From Rhinopithecus roxellana (lineage: Eukaryota; Chordata; Mammalia; Primates; Cercopithecidae): a stretch of DNA of 64,000 nt. Below, one piece after another: positions 22,581 through 34,428 of this stretch (position 1 is the first letter of the stretch; each line of letters starts with the position of its first letter). A model generated the notes under the pieces. That model searched no databases and was not told where the DNA came from. It was given only the letters and a program-made list of their open reading frames with translations. The stretch covers positions 103,190,759 through 103,254,758 of the forward strand of contig NC_044559.1 of the NCBI RefSeq assembly GCF_007565055.1. The letters are read 5' to 3'. The position numbers and the translations under genes were made by a program.

Positions 22581-22899
22581 CATGTGAAGGACCAGAGTCT
22601 GTTTCATATGGAAAGGAGAGTGTGTATTTGTGGGCAAGATTTGGATAATGAGGGAGTGTGTGTGTGTGTATTCTTACATTGTTCTTTGTATTTCCAGAGA
22701 ACAGAAAATAAAACTAGTAATCAAAATTAGGAAGATTTCAGCTCAATCCATGAGAGTAATTTCTAACAATATTTTTCAATAATGAAATGGAGTACTGTCT
22801 GCTTCTCCTGCATTTAGAGAGGACTGTGTGCCAGATACCCTACTATGTCATGAGAATATAGAAATGAGAGGAATGGTCTCTGCCTGACCGCATCTCTTT

Positions 22900-23695
22900 A
22901 ATTCATCTGACTCATCCTTTCTATTTTTACCATATCAGCACAAAGCACAATTATCTTTCACTCACCACCTGGCCTACCCTTCTACCTAGATTCCATACAT
23001 GCAGTGCACCAAGACAGTCTTCACACAGCAGCTATAATGATGTATTTAAAGTGCTAATCTGATCCTTTCACTTCCCTGTTTGATCCTTTTAATTGATGGC
23101 ATGCATTGCTATTAAAGCTGAATAAAATAGAGAGTATAGACACAATCTGAATTTCTCTGGCTTTTTTTTACCTTGTAACCTCATCTTTGTTTGTTGCTCC
23201 TACTCACTGGATCCTTAGACACTTAGGCCCTTGTTCAGTCCCTCATATGCCACTAACCGTTTTCCTTTCTCAGGACCTTTGCATAGCCTTTGTCCACTGT
23301 CAGAAATGCTCTCACCACTGCTTCTGCTCATTGCCTGTCCTATTCACAAATCGACTTAGTGCCAACTTAAATGTCACTGCCTGTAAATATTGGGGAGACA
23401 CTGGGAGGGTTTCCTTATTATGTATTCTCACAGTAGGCTGAGCTTCTCCTTTATAGCACTTATTTTAACTGTAATTTAGTAACTATTTGTGTAATTGTTC
23501 AGTTAAAGCCAATGACATACTTTAACTGAAGCATAAACTCTAAGCTTCATGAGCACATCAGTCCTATCTGTCTTTCTTATCTTATGCTGTGTGTTTCTGT
23601 ACCCCTATCTCCTGCATAATTCTTGGCACATATTATGCATTCAGTAAATATTTGTTAAATAGCAAATGAATAAGTTAATGAATGAATAATAGTCA
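22900..23695 (+). repeat. L2 LINE 3' end
   Basis: 'gtgctaatctgatcctttca', 'cttccctgtttgatcctttt', 'ctcaggacctttgcatagcc', 'acttaaatgtcactgcctgt', 'taaactctaagcttcatgag' and 'attcagtaaatatttgttaa' with 'gaatgaataa' give L2 in full 3' order over 800 bp. Confidence 0.85.
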
Positions 23696-23789
23696 AAGGA
23701 TAACTCCTAGGACCTCAGACTGTATTAGGGAAACTTCACGTAAAAATTGTATGCAAAAATGTTAACACATGACTCTATTTCCAGGTAAG

Positions 23790-23920
23790 ACAGTTATTAT
23801 CATGAACTGACAGAAGAAAACTGAAACTCATCAGGGTTAAAGTATTGTCTTCAGGATCACACAAAAGCAAGAGTACAGCCTCTGCTAGAACCCAGATTTT
23901 TCCATTTCCAACCCTATGCT
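23790..23920 (-). repeat. MIR fragment, antisense
   Basis: 'agaaaactgaaactcatcag', 'ttgtcttcaggatcacacaa' and 'tgctagaacccagattttt' match antisense MIR core. Confidence 0.6.
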
Positions 23921-24399
23921 TTTCCCTTTGCTTTTTTTGTGAGTAAGAGGAAAAAAAAGCAAAAGAAAAGCAAACAAATGAACAAAGAACCTTGGGCAAC
24001 TCTTTAATTGTAGATACACATGAGGTAGTGTATATGTGTATATGTACCACATTTTCTTCAATCTATCATTGATAGGCTACAAATGTTTCCATCTACTGCA
24101 CCTAACAATTTGAGAGCTGCTTTTCTAGAAAATGTGCCTGCTGAGATGTGAGTGCTCATAAGAGGTCGTATATAAATCTGTGAATGAAATATTATTATCC
24201 TCAATACTGACAGCAGGCCTCTCTCTCTACAGTGTGCATGAAATCAACAAAAACAGGCAATTATCAAACTCACTTGCAAATCTTTAAAGGAGAAATTACT
24301 CATATTTAACTGTTCTCCAAATACAGAGGAACAAAATTTCCAGTGGACTGATGCATCCACACATTTTTTCACATTCTCCAAAAGATGTTGATTATCAGT

Positions 24400-24565
24400 T
24401 TGAGGATTTATTGTATTCACTTCATCTGATCATCACAATCATGTGACTTAAGTTTCAATGCTAAATGAGAAATCAGAAGTGATTTGTCCAAGGTAGTACA
24501 ACTTATAAATAATGCAGCAATGACCCCAAACTCAGGTCATCTGACTGCTAGCAGCTAACAGATTT
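24400..24565 (-). repeat. MIR fragment, antisense
   Basis: 'cacttcatctgatcatcaca', 'atgagaaatcagaagtgatt', 'tgtccaaggtagtacaactt' and 'ccccaaactcaggtcatctg' match antisense MIR. Confidence 0.65.
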
Positions 24566-24727
24566 CATCGTGACACGTCTGGTGCTTTTGAAAAGCACTG
24601 TTTCTTGCAGAGAAGGACCTTGAAGAAATTTTAATGGGGGTAACTCCAAAAGAGAGGTGTTATTTGGGCTAAAATGTTCAGTCAAGGCCTGCTATGTGTT
24701 AGAAGTTAGTTTAGGAAACCTCCAAAG

Positions 24728-24880
24728 CAGTGGTCCTCAAACTCCAACATGGGCAAGATTCACTTGGGATCTTGCCACTGGAAATTCTGATTTAGTAGGA
24801 CCTTAGGAATCTGTACTTTTAAAAGGTTCCAAAGGTGCTTCTCACGTGCACAGTCAGGCTTTGGTAAATACTGCTCGAAA
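24728..24880. mobile_element. hAT-Charlie MITE, MER5A-like
   Basis: 'cagtggtcctcaaactccaa' start, 'ggaaattctgatttagtagg', 'aggaatctgtacttttaaaa' and a decayed inverted end near 'ggctttggtaaatactgc'. About 150 bp, as expected of MER5. Confidence 0.75.
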
Positions 24881-24923
24881 TTGCCTTCCAGCCTCAGATG
24901 CTGCGGTTATCATCCCTAGAGCA

Positions 24924-25090
24924 TTGGTTCTCAGCCCTTATTGCACATTATAACCACTTGAAGAATGAAAAAAAAAAAAAATGCTATTGAGGCCACATGC
25001 TAAGCAATCCTGATTTAATTTATCTGGGATGAGAACTACTTAACAGTGTTTTAGAAAAGACTTTTAGGTGATTCAAATGTGAAGCATAGG
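24924..25090. mobile_element. hAT-Charlie MITE, MER5/MER3-like
   Basis: 'cattggttctcagcccttat', 'tgcacattataaccacttga', 'gaggccacatgctaagcaat' and 'aggtgattcaaatgtgaagc' show the same MITE class as the element 45 bp upstream. An A-run at 24969-24981 is internal. Confidence 0.65.
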
Positions 25091-25777
25091 CTTTGGAAGA
25101 TAGATCAATTGTTGGAACCACATGTATTAGCATTGACTCTAGATTAAGACAGGAGGTAAACTGAAGAAATATAAATTGCCTTTCTGCTTCCTAAGCATAA
25201 ACATAATAATAAAGTATTTTACAAAGGATAATAAAGTACTCCATGGCAACAATGTGGTAACAGTTATGTTGTTGAAGACTACATATAATCCCCTACTTAA
25301 GAGATATTTTTAAATTAATTATGAAGGCCACTTTTAAGAGATGTGAAGAAGCATGCCAGTGCGTGGGATTAAACAACTAAGACTAAGGAAAACTGATTTG
25401 CAGTTTTCAAATCAGCAACAATTATATCCATGTGATTGCGTTCATAAAAGTTACTAATTAAACTGATTATATTTTAATGAAAAAGCATAGAGAAGTGTAG
25501 TTGCATAACTATTGGGGGATAAGATTATTCTTCATGCTATAGATGCCAATAATAGCAATAGCAACCACACACACAAGAAAGCAAACACTTAATTTCAGAT
25601 CCCATGTCATCCAACCAGTTCAATTCTTAATATTAAAACAGACTGCTGAGATTCAGTTTCTTGTTGCTTATTAGCTTTAGTTGGAAAGAAGTGCATCTTT
25701 CCCAAATTCAAGCAGAAATTGCTTAAAAGACAGTGATTCCTTCTAGAATTTGGTGCCTCTTACAGTTGATGTCTAAC
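25091..25777. other. Unclassified AT-rich DNA
   Basis: No recognised repeat. The last 40 bp abut the abnormal 3' end of the L1 and show no poly(T), which an intact antisense L1 would have. Confidence 0.5.
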
Positions 25778-28694
25778 TATGGTATTAGGTCTAACATTTA
25801 AGTCTCTAATCCATCTTGAATTAATTTTCATATAAGGAGTAAGGAAAGGATCCAGTTTCAGCTTTCTACTTATGGCTAGCCAATTTTCCCAGCACCATTT
25901 ATTAAATAGGGAATCCTTTCCCCATTTCTTGTTTCTCTCAGGTTTGTCAAAGATTAGATAGCTGTAGATGTGTGGTATTATTTCGGAGGACTCTGCTCTA
26001 TTCCATTGGTCTATATCTCTGTTTTGGTACCAGTACCATGCGGTTTTGGTTACTGTAGCCTTTTAGTATAGTTTGAAGTCAGGTAGTGTGATGCCTCCAG
26101 CTTTGCTCTTTTGACTTAGGATTGTCTTGGCAATACAGGCTCTTTTTTGGTTCCATATGAACTTTAAAGCAGTTTTTTCCAATTCTGTGAAGAAACTCAT
26201 TGGTAGCTTGATGGAGATGGCATTGAATCTATAAATTGCCTTGGGCACTATGGCCATTTTCATGATATCAATTCTTCCTATCCATGAGCATGGTATGCTC
26301 TTCCATTTGTTCATGTCCTCTTTGATTTCACTGAGCAGTGGTTTGTAGTTCTCCTTGAAGAGGTCCTTTACATCCCTTATAAGTTGGATTCCTAGGTATT
26401 TTATTCTCTTTGAAGCAATTGTGAATGGAAATTCATTCATGATTTGGCTGTTTGTCTGTTACTGGTGTATAAGAATGCTTGTGATTTTTGCACATTAATT
26501 TTGTATCCTGAGACTTTGCTGAAGTTGCTTATCAGCTTAAGGAGCTTTTGGGCTGAGACGATGGGGTTTTCTAAATATACAATCATGTCATCTGCAAACA
26601 GGGACAATTTGACTTCTTCTTTTCCTAACTGAATACCCTTGATTTCTTTCTCTTGCCTGATTGCCCTACCCCAAACTTCCAACACTATGTTGAATAAGAG
26701 TGGTGAGAGAGGGCATCCCTGTCTTGTACCAGTTTTCAAAGGGCATTTTTCCAGTTTTTGCCCATTCAGTATGATATTGGCTGTGGGTTTGTCATAAATA
26801 GCTCTTATTATTTTGAGATACATTACATCAATACCGAATTTATTGAGGATTTATAGCATGAAGGGCTGTTGAATTTTGTCAAAGGCCTTTTCTGCATCTA
26901 TTGAGATAATCATGTGGTTTTTGTCTTTGGTTCTGTTTATATGCTGGATTATGTTTATTGATTTGCGAATGTTGAACCAGCCTTGCATCGCAGGGATGAA
27001 GCCCACTTGATCATGGTGGATACACTTTTTGATGTGCTGCTGAATCCGGTTTGCCAGTATTTTATTGAGGATTTTTGCATCGATGTTCATCAGGGATATT
27101 GGTCTAAAATTCTCTTTTTTTGTTGTGTCTCTGCCAGGCTTTGGTATCAGGAAGATGTTGGCCTCATAAAATGAGTTAGGGAGGATTCCCTCTTTTTCTA
27201 TTGATTGGAATAGTTTCAGAAGGAATGGTACCAGCTCCTTCTTGTACCTCTGGTAGAATTCAGCTGTGAATCCATCTGGTCCTGGACTTTTTCTGGTTGG
27301 TAGGCTAATAATTATTGCCTCAATTTCAGAGCCTGCTATTGGTCTATTCAGGGATTCAGCTTCTTCCTAGTTTAGTCTTAGGAGAGTGTAAGTGTCCAGG
27401 AAATTATCCATTTCTTCTAGATTTTCTAGTTGATTTGCGTAGAGATGTTTATAGTATTCTCTGATGGTAGTTTGTATTTCTGTGGGGTCGGTGGTGATAT
27501 CCCCTTAATCATTTTTTATTGCGTCTATTTGATTCTTCTCTCTTTTCTTCTTTATTAGTCTTGCTAGCGGTCTGTCAATTTTGTTGATCTTTTCAAAAAA
27601 CCAACTCCTGGATTCATTGATTTTTTGGAGGGTTTTTTGTGTCTCTATCTCCTTCAGTTCTGCTCTGATCTTAGTCATTTCTTGCCTTCTGCTAGCTTTT
27701 GAATGTGTTTGCTCTTGCTTCTGTAGTTCTTTTACTTGTGATGTTAGAGTGTCCATTTTAGATCTTTCCAGCTTTCTCTTGTGGGCATTTAGTGCTATAA
27801 ATTTCCCTCTATACACTGCTTTAAATGTGTCCCAGAGATTCTGGTATGTTGTATCTTTGTTCTCATTGGTTTCAAAGAACATCTTTATTTCTGCCCTCAT
27901 TTCGTTATGTAGTCAGTAGTCATTCAGGAGCAGGTTATTCAGTTTCCATGTAGTTGAGCGGTTTTGATCGAGTTTCTTAGTCCTGAGTTTTAGTTTGATT
28001 GCACTGTGGTCTGAGAGACAGTTTGTTATAATTTCTATTCTTGTACATTTGCTGAGGAGTGCTTTACTTCCAATTATGTGGTCAATTTTGGAATAAGTGT
28101 GATGTGGTGCTGAGAAGAATGTATATTCTGTTGATTTGGGGTGGAGAGTTCTGTAGATGTCTATTAGGTCTGCTTGCTGCAGAGATGAGTTCAATTCCTG
28201 GATATCCTTGTTAACTTTCTGTCTTGTTGATCTGTCTAATGTTGAAGTGGGGTGTTGAAGTCTCCCGTTATTATTGTATGGGAGTCTAAGTCCCTTTGTA
28301 AGTCTCTAAGGACTTGCTTTATGAATCTGGGTGCTGCTGTATTGGGTGCATATATATTTAGGATAGTTCGCTCTTCCTGCTGAATTGATCCCTTTGCCAT
28401 TATGCAATGGCCTTCTTTGTCTCTTTTGATCTTTGATGGTTTAAAGTCTCTTTTATCAGAGACTAGGATTACAACCCCTGCCTTTTTTTTGTTCTCCATT
28501 TGCTTGGTAGATCTTCCTCCATCCCTTTATTTTGAGCCTATGTATGTCTCTGCATGTGAGATGGGTCTGCTGAATATAGCAGACTGATTGGTCCTGACTC
28601 TTTATCCAGTTTGCCAGTCTGTGTCTTTTAATTGGAGCATTTAGTCCATTTACATTTACGTTAATATTGTTATGTGTGAACTTGATCCTGCCAT
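25778..28694 (-). pseudogene. L1 ORF2 pseudogene (endonuclease-reverse transcriptase), C-terminus deleted
   Basis: ORF2 encodes the endonuclease and reverse transcriptase for target-primed insertion. Start ATG at 28692-28694. A frameshift follows within 40 bases, near 28656. Endonuclease pieces: 28236-28499, ending in GDFNTPL before another frameshift, and 27913-28194 with the catalytic SDHSAIKL. Nonsense codons end the frames at 27913 and 27505, and another lies in the following RT segment. RT pieces: 26851-27090 (SIDAEKAFDKIQ), 26437-26823 with FADD at about 26587-26598, and 26063-26440 after a small deletion. The cysteine-rich end is beyond the break. Non-functional. Confidence 0.9.
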
Positions 28695-28757
28695 TATGAT
28701 ATTAACTGGTTATTTTGCTCATTAGTTGATGCAGTTTCTTCCTAGCCTTGACAGTCT

Positions 28758-29773
28758 TTACATTTTGGCATGTTTTTGCAATGGCTGGTACCAGTTGTTC
28801 CTTTCCATGTTTAGTGCTTCCTTCAGGGTCTCTTGTAAGGCAGGCCTGGTGGTGACAAAATCTCTAAGCATTTGCTTATCTGTAAAGGATTTTATTTCTC
28901 CTTCACTTATGAAACTTAGTTTGGCTGGATATGAAATTCTGGGTTTAAAATTCTTTTCTTTTAGAATGTTGAATATTGGCCCCCACTCTCTTCTGGCTTG
29001 TAGAGTTTCTGCCGAGAGATCTGCTGTTAGTCTGATGGGTTTCCCTTTGTGGGTAACCCGACCTTTCTCTCTGGCTGGCCTTAAGATTTTTTCCTTCATT
29101 TCAACTTTGGTGAATCTGGCAATTATGTGTCTTGGAATTGCTCTTCTGGAGGAGTATCTTTGTGGTGTTCTCTATATTTCCTGAATTTGAATGTTGGCCT
29201 GCCCTACTAGGTTGGGGAAGTTCTCCTGAATGATATCCTGAAGAGTGTTTTCCAACTTGGTTCCATTTTCCCCCTCACTTTCAGGCACTCCAATCAGACG
29301 TAGATTTGGTCTTTTTACATAATCCCATACTTCTTGCAGGCTTTGTTCATTTCTTTTTCTTCTTTTTTCTTTAGATTTCTCTTTTCGCTTCATTTCATTC
29401 ATTTGATCCTCAATCGCTGATACTCTTTCTTCCAGTTGATCGAGTTGGTTGTTGAAGCTTATGCATTTGTCACGTATTTCTCGTGTCATGGTTTTCATCT
29501 CTGTCAGTTCGTTTATGGCCTTCTCTGCATTAATTATTCTAGTTATCAATTCTTCCACTCTTTTTTCAAGATTTTTAGTTTCTTTGCGCTGGGTACATAA
29601 TTCCTCCTGTAGCTCTGATAAGTTTGATGGACTGAAGCCTTCTTCTCTCATCTCGTCAAAGTCATTCTCTGACCAGCTTCGATCCGTTGCTGGCGATGAG
29701 CTGCATTCCTTTGGAGGGGGAGATGCGCTCTTATTTTTTGAATTTCCAGCTTTTCTGCCCTGCTTTTCCCCAT
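28758..29773 (-). pseudogene. L1 ORF1 pseudogene (RNA-binding chaperone)
   Basis: ORF1p is the trimeric RNA-binding protein of the L1 particle. ATG at 29771-29773. A one-base loss in the A-run after 'atgggg' puts the first 40 codons out of frame. The main frame then runs 29651-29172 with a long coiled coil (about residues 50-150, heptads of E/L/I) and the start of the RRM (PNLRLIGVPE). A TAG at 29172-29174 ends it. The same frame continues 29099-28758 with the C-terminal domain (FVTTRPALQE). So one frameshift and one nonsense codon separate it from an open frame. Confidence 0.9.
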
Positions 29774-30825
29774 CTTTGTGGTTTTATCTGCCTCTAGTCT
29801 TTGACGATGGTGATGTACTAATGGGGTTTTGGTGTGAGTGTCCTTCCTGTTTGTTATTTTTCCTTCTAACAGTCAGGACCCTCAGCTGTAGGTCTGTTGG
29901 AGATTGCTTGAGGTCCACTCCAGACCCTGTTTGCCTGGGTATCAGCAGCAGAGGCTGCAGAAGATACAATATTGCTGAACAGCGAGGTACCTGTATGATT
30001 CTTGCTTTGGAAGCTTCCTCTCAGGGGTGTACTCCACCACGTGAGGTGTGGGGTGTCGGTCTGCCCCTAGTGGGGGATGTCTCCTAGTTAGGCTACTCAG
30101 GGGTCAGGGATCCACTTGAGCAGGCAGTCTGTCCCTTCTCAGATCTCAGCCTCCGTGTTGGGAGATCCACTGCTCTCTTCAAAGCTGTCAGACAGAGTCA
30201 CTTGCGTCTGCAGAGGTTTCTGCTGCTTTGTTGTTGTTGTTGTTGTTGATTAGCTGTGCCCTGTCCCCAGAGGTGGAGTCTACAGAGACAGGCAGGGCTC
30301 CTTGAGCTGTTGTGAGCTCCACCCAGTTCGATCTTCCCAGGGCTTTGTTTACCTACTTAAGCCTCAGCAATGGCGGGTGCCCCTCCCCCAGCCTTGCTGC
30401 TTCCTTGCCATTAGATCGCAGACTGCTGTGCTAGTAATCAGGGAGGCTCCGCGTGCGTGGGACCCTCCTGGCCAGGTGTGGGATATAATGTCCCGGTGTG
30501 CCCGTTTGCTAAGACCCTTGGTAAAGTGCAGTGTTGGGGTGGGAGTTACCCTGATTTTCCAGGTGTTGTGTGTCTCAGTTCCCCTGGGTAGGAAAAGGGA
30601 TTCCCTTCCCCCTTGTGCTTCCCAGGTGAGGCGATGCCTCGCCCTGCTTCAGCTCTCGCTGGTTGGGCTGCAGCAGCTGACCAGCACCGATTGTCCAGCA
30701 CTCCCTAGTGAGATGAACCCAGTACCTCAGTTGAAAATGCAGAAATCACCTGTCTTCTGTGTCGCTTGCGCTGGGAGCTGGAGACTGGAGCTGTTCCTAT
30801 TCGGCCATCTTGCTCCGCCTCCCCC
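29774..30825 (-). promoter_or_regulatory. L1 5' UTR / internal promoter region with YY1 site
   Basis: About 1.05 kb. The YY1 motif lies at 30804-30812 ('gccatcttg' on the plus strand, caagatggc in L1 sense), 13-20 bp from the element start, where YY1 fixes L1 initiation. It is more CpG-rich than the surroundings. A (GTT)n run at 30228-30248 is internal. Primate L1 5' UTRs also carry an antisense promoter, which here would read rightward on the plus strand. Activity cannot be judged. Confidence 0.75.
30228..30248. repeat. (GTT)n trinucleotide run in the L1 5' UTR
   Basis: Six or more GTT/TTG units. A-rich triplet runs here occur in related primate L1 leaders. Confidence 0.9.
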
Positions 30826-31964
30826 TTAATTATTTAATACTAAAACTATTTACTCAGTAGTTATAAATATTTACCAAGTATATACAAGGTGGAAGAAGAC
30901 TTTAGGCATTGTGGAGTTATAGGAATTAATCTCAATAAATTTAGGATCTAGAATGTGAGATGAGACAAAAGTATAATACAAAGTGGCAAGGAGAAAATGT
31001 GCTAAAATCTTAAAATACAGTGGGAAATCGCTTGGTGGAATTCCCGGAGCAGAGCTGCGTGTATACACAGAAAATATCAATTTACCCACTAAACTACCCT
31101 GGTAATATTTTCTTTACATTAAGCCTACTACTTATTTCTTTAAATTAGATGTATTAGTTTATCAAACTATGTATGGGACAGTAAGTTTTGGTAATCAACT
31201 ATATTGCACAAACATGTTCTATATTTGAAGTACATTCTCATCCACAGTACCCAATTTCAGAAAAGCACTTGGGAATATCCGTGGAAGATCTGATTCTGAC
31301 ATTTCTAATGATTATTATTGAGGTATTAGAATATTATAGCTATTAGTTATTAGATTTTAGATGATTAAATCATGTTCCTGCATTTGCTCAGATAACTCTA
31401 CTTTCTTCATGTATTAATATAATTTCAATTAATTGAATGTATCTAAGATTAAAATGAAGTATAATATAATATCTGTTGTGTGTCTAGAAAATTAAAGTAA
31501 CTTCTTTGGAACACACTTTAGAAGTTAAAATAGTCAGTTGAATCTATATCTCACACTCAATACACTCTTCTAAGCTCTCTATATCTATTTTTATTCTTAA
31601 TATCTAATTTTAGGTCTACTTCACAGTAGACAATTATAGATGCAAGCAATTTCTAAATTTTTAAACATGGTAAAAATTAACATTATCATTATTCTTATAT
31701 CTTATTATACTCTTACAGAAAACCCTTAGTGGGAGATTGTATGATTTTTCCTAACCTTTAAACAAGCAGATCTTTCATCTTCCTTTAAAAGTCAAGTCAC
31801 TGAGAACAACAATCTTTATATATAAAATGTCAATCAGATTGATAGTTGTTGCTCCAGATGCCATTCTTCAGAACTTATTGATCTCCTTGCTGTGCAGGCT
31901 GCTGAGTGAGTGAGTGAGTGCTGGAGCCATGAAGTCAGAACATCTGGGTTCCAACCACAGATAC
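30826..31964. other. Unclassified AT-rich DNA
   Basis: No recognised element except a short (GTGA)n tract at 31903-31920. Open frame 30871-31089 (minus) has no family. Confidence 0.5.
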
Positions 31965-32316
31965 TGATATGGTTTGGTTGTGTTCCCACCCAAATCTTAG
32001 CTTGAATGCCCATGTGTTGTGAGAGGGACCTGGTTGGAGGTAATTGAATCATGGGGGCAGGTATTTCCCATGCTGTTCTCGTGATAGTGAATACATCTTA
32101 CAAGATCTGATGGTTTTAAAAAGAGGAGTTCCCCTGCACAAGTCTTTTTGCCTGCTGCCATCCATTTAAGACGTGACTTGTTCCTTCTTGCCTTCTGTGT
32201 GATTGTGAGGCTTCCCCAGTCACGTGGAACTGGAAGTCCAATTAAACCCCTTTTGTTCTGTAAGTTGCCCAGTCTTGAGTATGCCTTTATCAACAGTGTG
32301 AAAACAGGCTAATACA
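31965..32316 (+). mobile_element. Solo THE1-type LTR with perfect 5 bp target duplication
   Basis: 'tgatatggtttggttgtgtt' to 'gaaaacaggctaataca', 352 bp, TG...CA. Flanked by gatac at 31960-31964 and 32317-32321. Contains 'tgaatcatgggggcaggta', 'ctcgtgatagtgaata' and 'ccaattaaaccccttttgtt', the THE1/MST order. No internal MaLR sequence, so it is a solo LTR left by LTR-LTR recombination. Confidence 0.95.
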
Positions 32317-33529
32317 GATACTATGTGAGGTCTAGAATAACAGTTGCACCTGATTAAATTTCTGATTATTCACTCTGAGTCTCCAAGATATGTTCCCCCT
32401 CCACATTGACCAAAGTGGAAAGTTAAAAAAGGACATAACATAATCTTTGATTTTTAAAGCAATATGGTGACAGTAATCTGTGTTCTTCATAATTGTGGTG
32501 TTGCTTTAGTGTTATTTTTGATAGGAAAGAAAGAAAAATCCAAGGATTTCAACTTGGATATTTGTACTACAGTAGCCTGTTGAGGTAATGCCAACTATTA
32601 TAGATACATGTGAAAATATTACAACTTTACCCAGTAAGTTTTCATTTCTCACTCATGGCACACTGTAGTATGGGTACTAGTAATCACATGGCTTTTTTCT
32701 AAGAAACTCTAGGACCTGGACTTTTTCCTCTGTGTGACCTCACTCCCTGTTAGACTCTCAATTCAGCAGGCATTTGGGGAAAGAGAGTAGGAGACTGTGT
32801 CAGAGGATTTTATGACTCAGGACTTGAAATAGAGGATTCATATTTTCTTGGTCAAAACTCAGTCATGTGATCAAAATCAGCTATAAGAGAAACGCAGTCC
32901 AGTTCTGTACTCAGGGATTAAAGTGAAACTCAAACTAGAAAAATTACCTAGGATAGATTTGGGGTACAGAAATCTTAAATTTCAACTGGCATCAATGTTA
33001 GCACAGAACTATATTTCAAAAGCTCCTGAAATATCTGGGTTGGGACCTTTCCCTTCGCAAGTAAAAATAAATCTTGTTACATACTTATAGGTCCTTTTGA
33101 GAAATACAGAACAGAGATGTGTCAAATGTCTGCATTTTTAGTATGTCATAGCTATTCCTGCATTCTTCCTCACCTTACTTATTATTTAAGGAGCTCTTGG
33201 TCTATAAGCTGACTTAGGTCAAAGACTTTGATGAAGGTCTATTGTGGTGGAACCTGCTGCCCAGATCTGGGTGTATGAAAATATAACCATTTCAGTCCTG
33301 CTGACCCCACTGTCAATCCACTATAGCTGAAGATCCCTGTGAGGGACAGCATTCCGTGCTGCTCTTGTTGCTTATTACAGCAGTTATGCCCATTTTATTT
33401 CTGGTGATTAAGTGAATCATTTTTTATCTCCAACGCCTTTGGGTCCTTGTCACTGAAATTAAGAAAACATTTCAAAATCAGCATTTCCCTCTATAATTTC
33501 TGGCCCACAAATGGCCATCACTTAAGTAC
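32317..33529. other. Unclassified DNA, some LTR-like words
   Basis: Mostly unrecognised. 32640-32900 ('tgtgtgacctcactccctgt', 'caaaactcagtcatgtgatc') faintly recalls old MaLR/MLT LTRs but is too decayed to call. Confidence 0.4.
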
Positions 33530-33541
33530 TTTATAATTTCT

Positions 33542-33857
33542 TTTATCTTTTCTTTCTTTTTTTTTTTTTTGAGACAGAGTTTCACTCTTGTTGCCCAGGC
33601 TGGAGTGCAATGGCGCGATCTCAGCTCATTGCAACCTCTGCCTCCTGGGTTCAAGCAATTCTCCTGCCTCAGCCTCCTGAGTAGCTGGAATTAGAGGCAT
33701 GTGCCACCACGACTGACTAAATTTGTACTTCTAGTAGATATGGAGTTTCTCCATGTTGATCAGGCTGGTCTCGAACTCCCGACCTCAGGTGATCTGCCCG
33801 CCTTGGCCTCCCAAAGTGCTGGGATTACAGGCATGAGCCACTGTGCCTGGCCAGTAT
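33542..33857 (-). mobile_element. AluS, antisense, with target duplication
   Basis: 'gagacagagtttcactcttg' to 'gagccactgtgcctggcc', full length with T-tail. Flanked by 'tttataatttct' at 33530-33541 and 33858-33869. Confidence 0.94.
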
Positions 33858-33869
33858 TTTATAATTTCT

Positions 33870-34115
33870 AAAGTACTAATGAGGATCTAATGTAGAATAA
33901 TGTGATTGTAGTTAGAAATATTGTATTGTATACTTGAAATTTGCTAAGATGACAGATATTAAGTGTTCTCACCACAAAAAGAAAAGAAAATGGTAACTAT
34001 GTAAGGTGGTGGATATCTTAATTAGCTTGATTGCAGTGAATATTATACAATGTATACATATCATCAAATTGTACACCATAAATGTATATACATTTTAGTT
34101 GCCAGCTATCCTTGT
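33870..34115 (+). mobile_element. Old L1 (L1MA/MB) 3' UTR end
   Basis: 'tattgtattgtatacttgaa', 'taagtgttctcaccacaaaa', 'taattagcttgattgcagtg' and 'tacaatgtatacatatcatc' with 'tacaccataaatgtatatac' are the final 250 bp of an L1MA/MB 3' UTR. 5' truncated. Confidence 0.85.
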
Positions 34116-34229
34116 ATAAAACTCAAACAATTTGTTTTATAAAAAGTACTGAAAATGGTTTTCTTTAGGGGGGAATGATTGAACAGGTATGTGATGGGTA
34201 TTTTCTTTTTTATTTGAAGGTCATATATT

Positions 34230-34428
34230 TGACAAGCGACTTTATCCAGAATATAAAAAGGACACTAACAACACAATAGTAAAAGAAGAAATAACACAAT
34301 TAAAAATCAGACGGACTTGAATAGACATTTCTTAAAAGAAGACAATAAATGACTAATACGCTCATGAAAACATGCTCAACATCCTTAGTCATTAGGGAAC
34401 TAGAAATCAAAGTCACATTGAGGCAACA
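34230..34428 (+). mobile_element. Old L1 (L1MC/ME-like) ORF2 end, part A
   Basis: 'gacaagcgactttatccaga', 'ggacttgaatagacatttct', 'aaacatgctcaacatcctta' and 'gtcattagggaactagaaat' are ORF2 C-terminal L1 sequence, cut by a DNA transposon. Confidence 0.8.

Larger units (their letters stand above)
25778..30825 (-). mobile_element. L1PA-type LINE-1 with 5' end present and 3' end missing
   Basis: 5.05 kb antisense L1. Order on the minus strand: 5' UTR (30825-29774), ORF1 (29773-28758), spacer, ORF2 from 28694 to the break at about 25778. The last part of ORF2, the 3' UTR and the poly(A) tail are absent, and no target duplication is visible. L1s normally lose the 5' end, so this copy is unusual. 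Both ORFs carry stops and frameshifts, so it is dead. Low divergence makes it one of the younger elements here. Confidence 0.93.

Noticed and set aside
27581..30829. Long plus-strand frames (27581-27919, 28726-29184, 29449-30087, 30302-30829)
   Set aside because: They lie opposite ORF2, ORF1 and the 5' UTR of the antisense L1 and have no domains. They are shadows of the L1 coding strand.
31903..31920. (GTGA)n tract as a functional repeat
   Set aside because: Only four to five units, an ordinary short tandem repeat.
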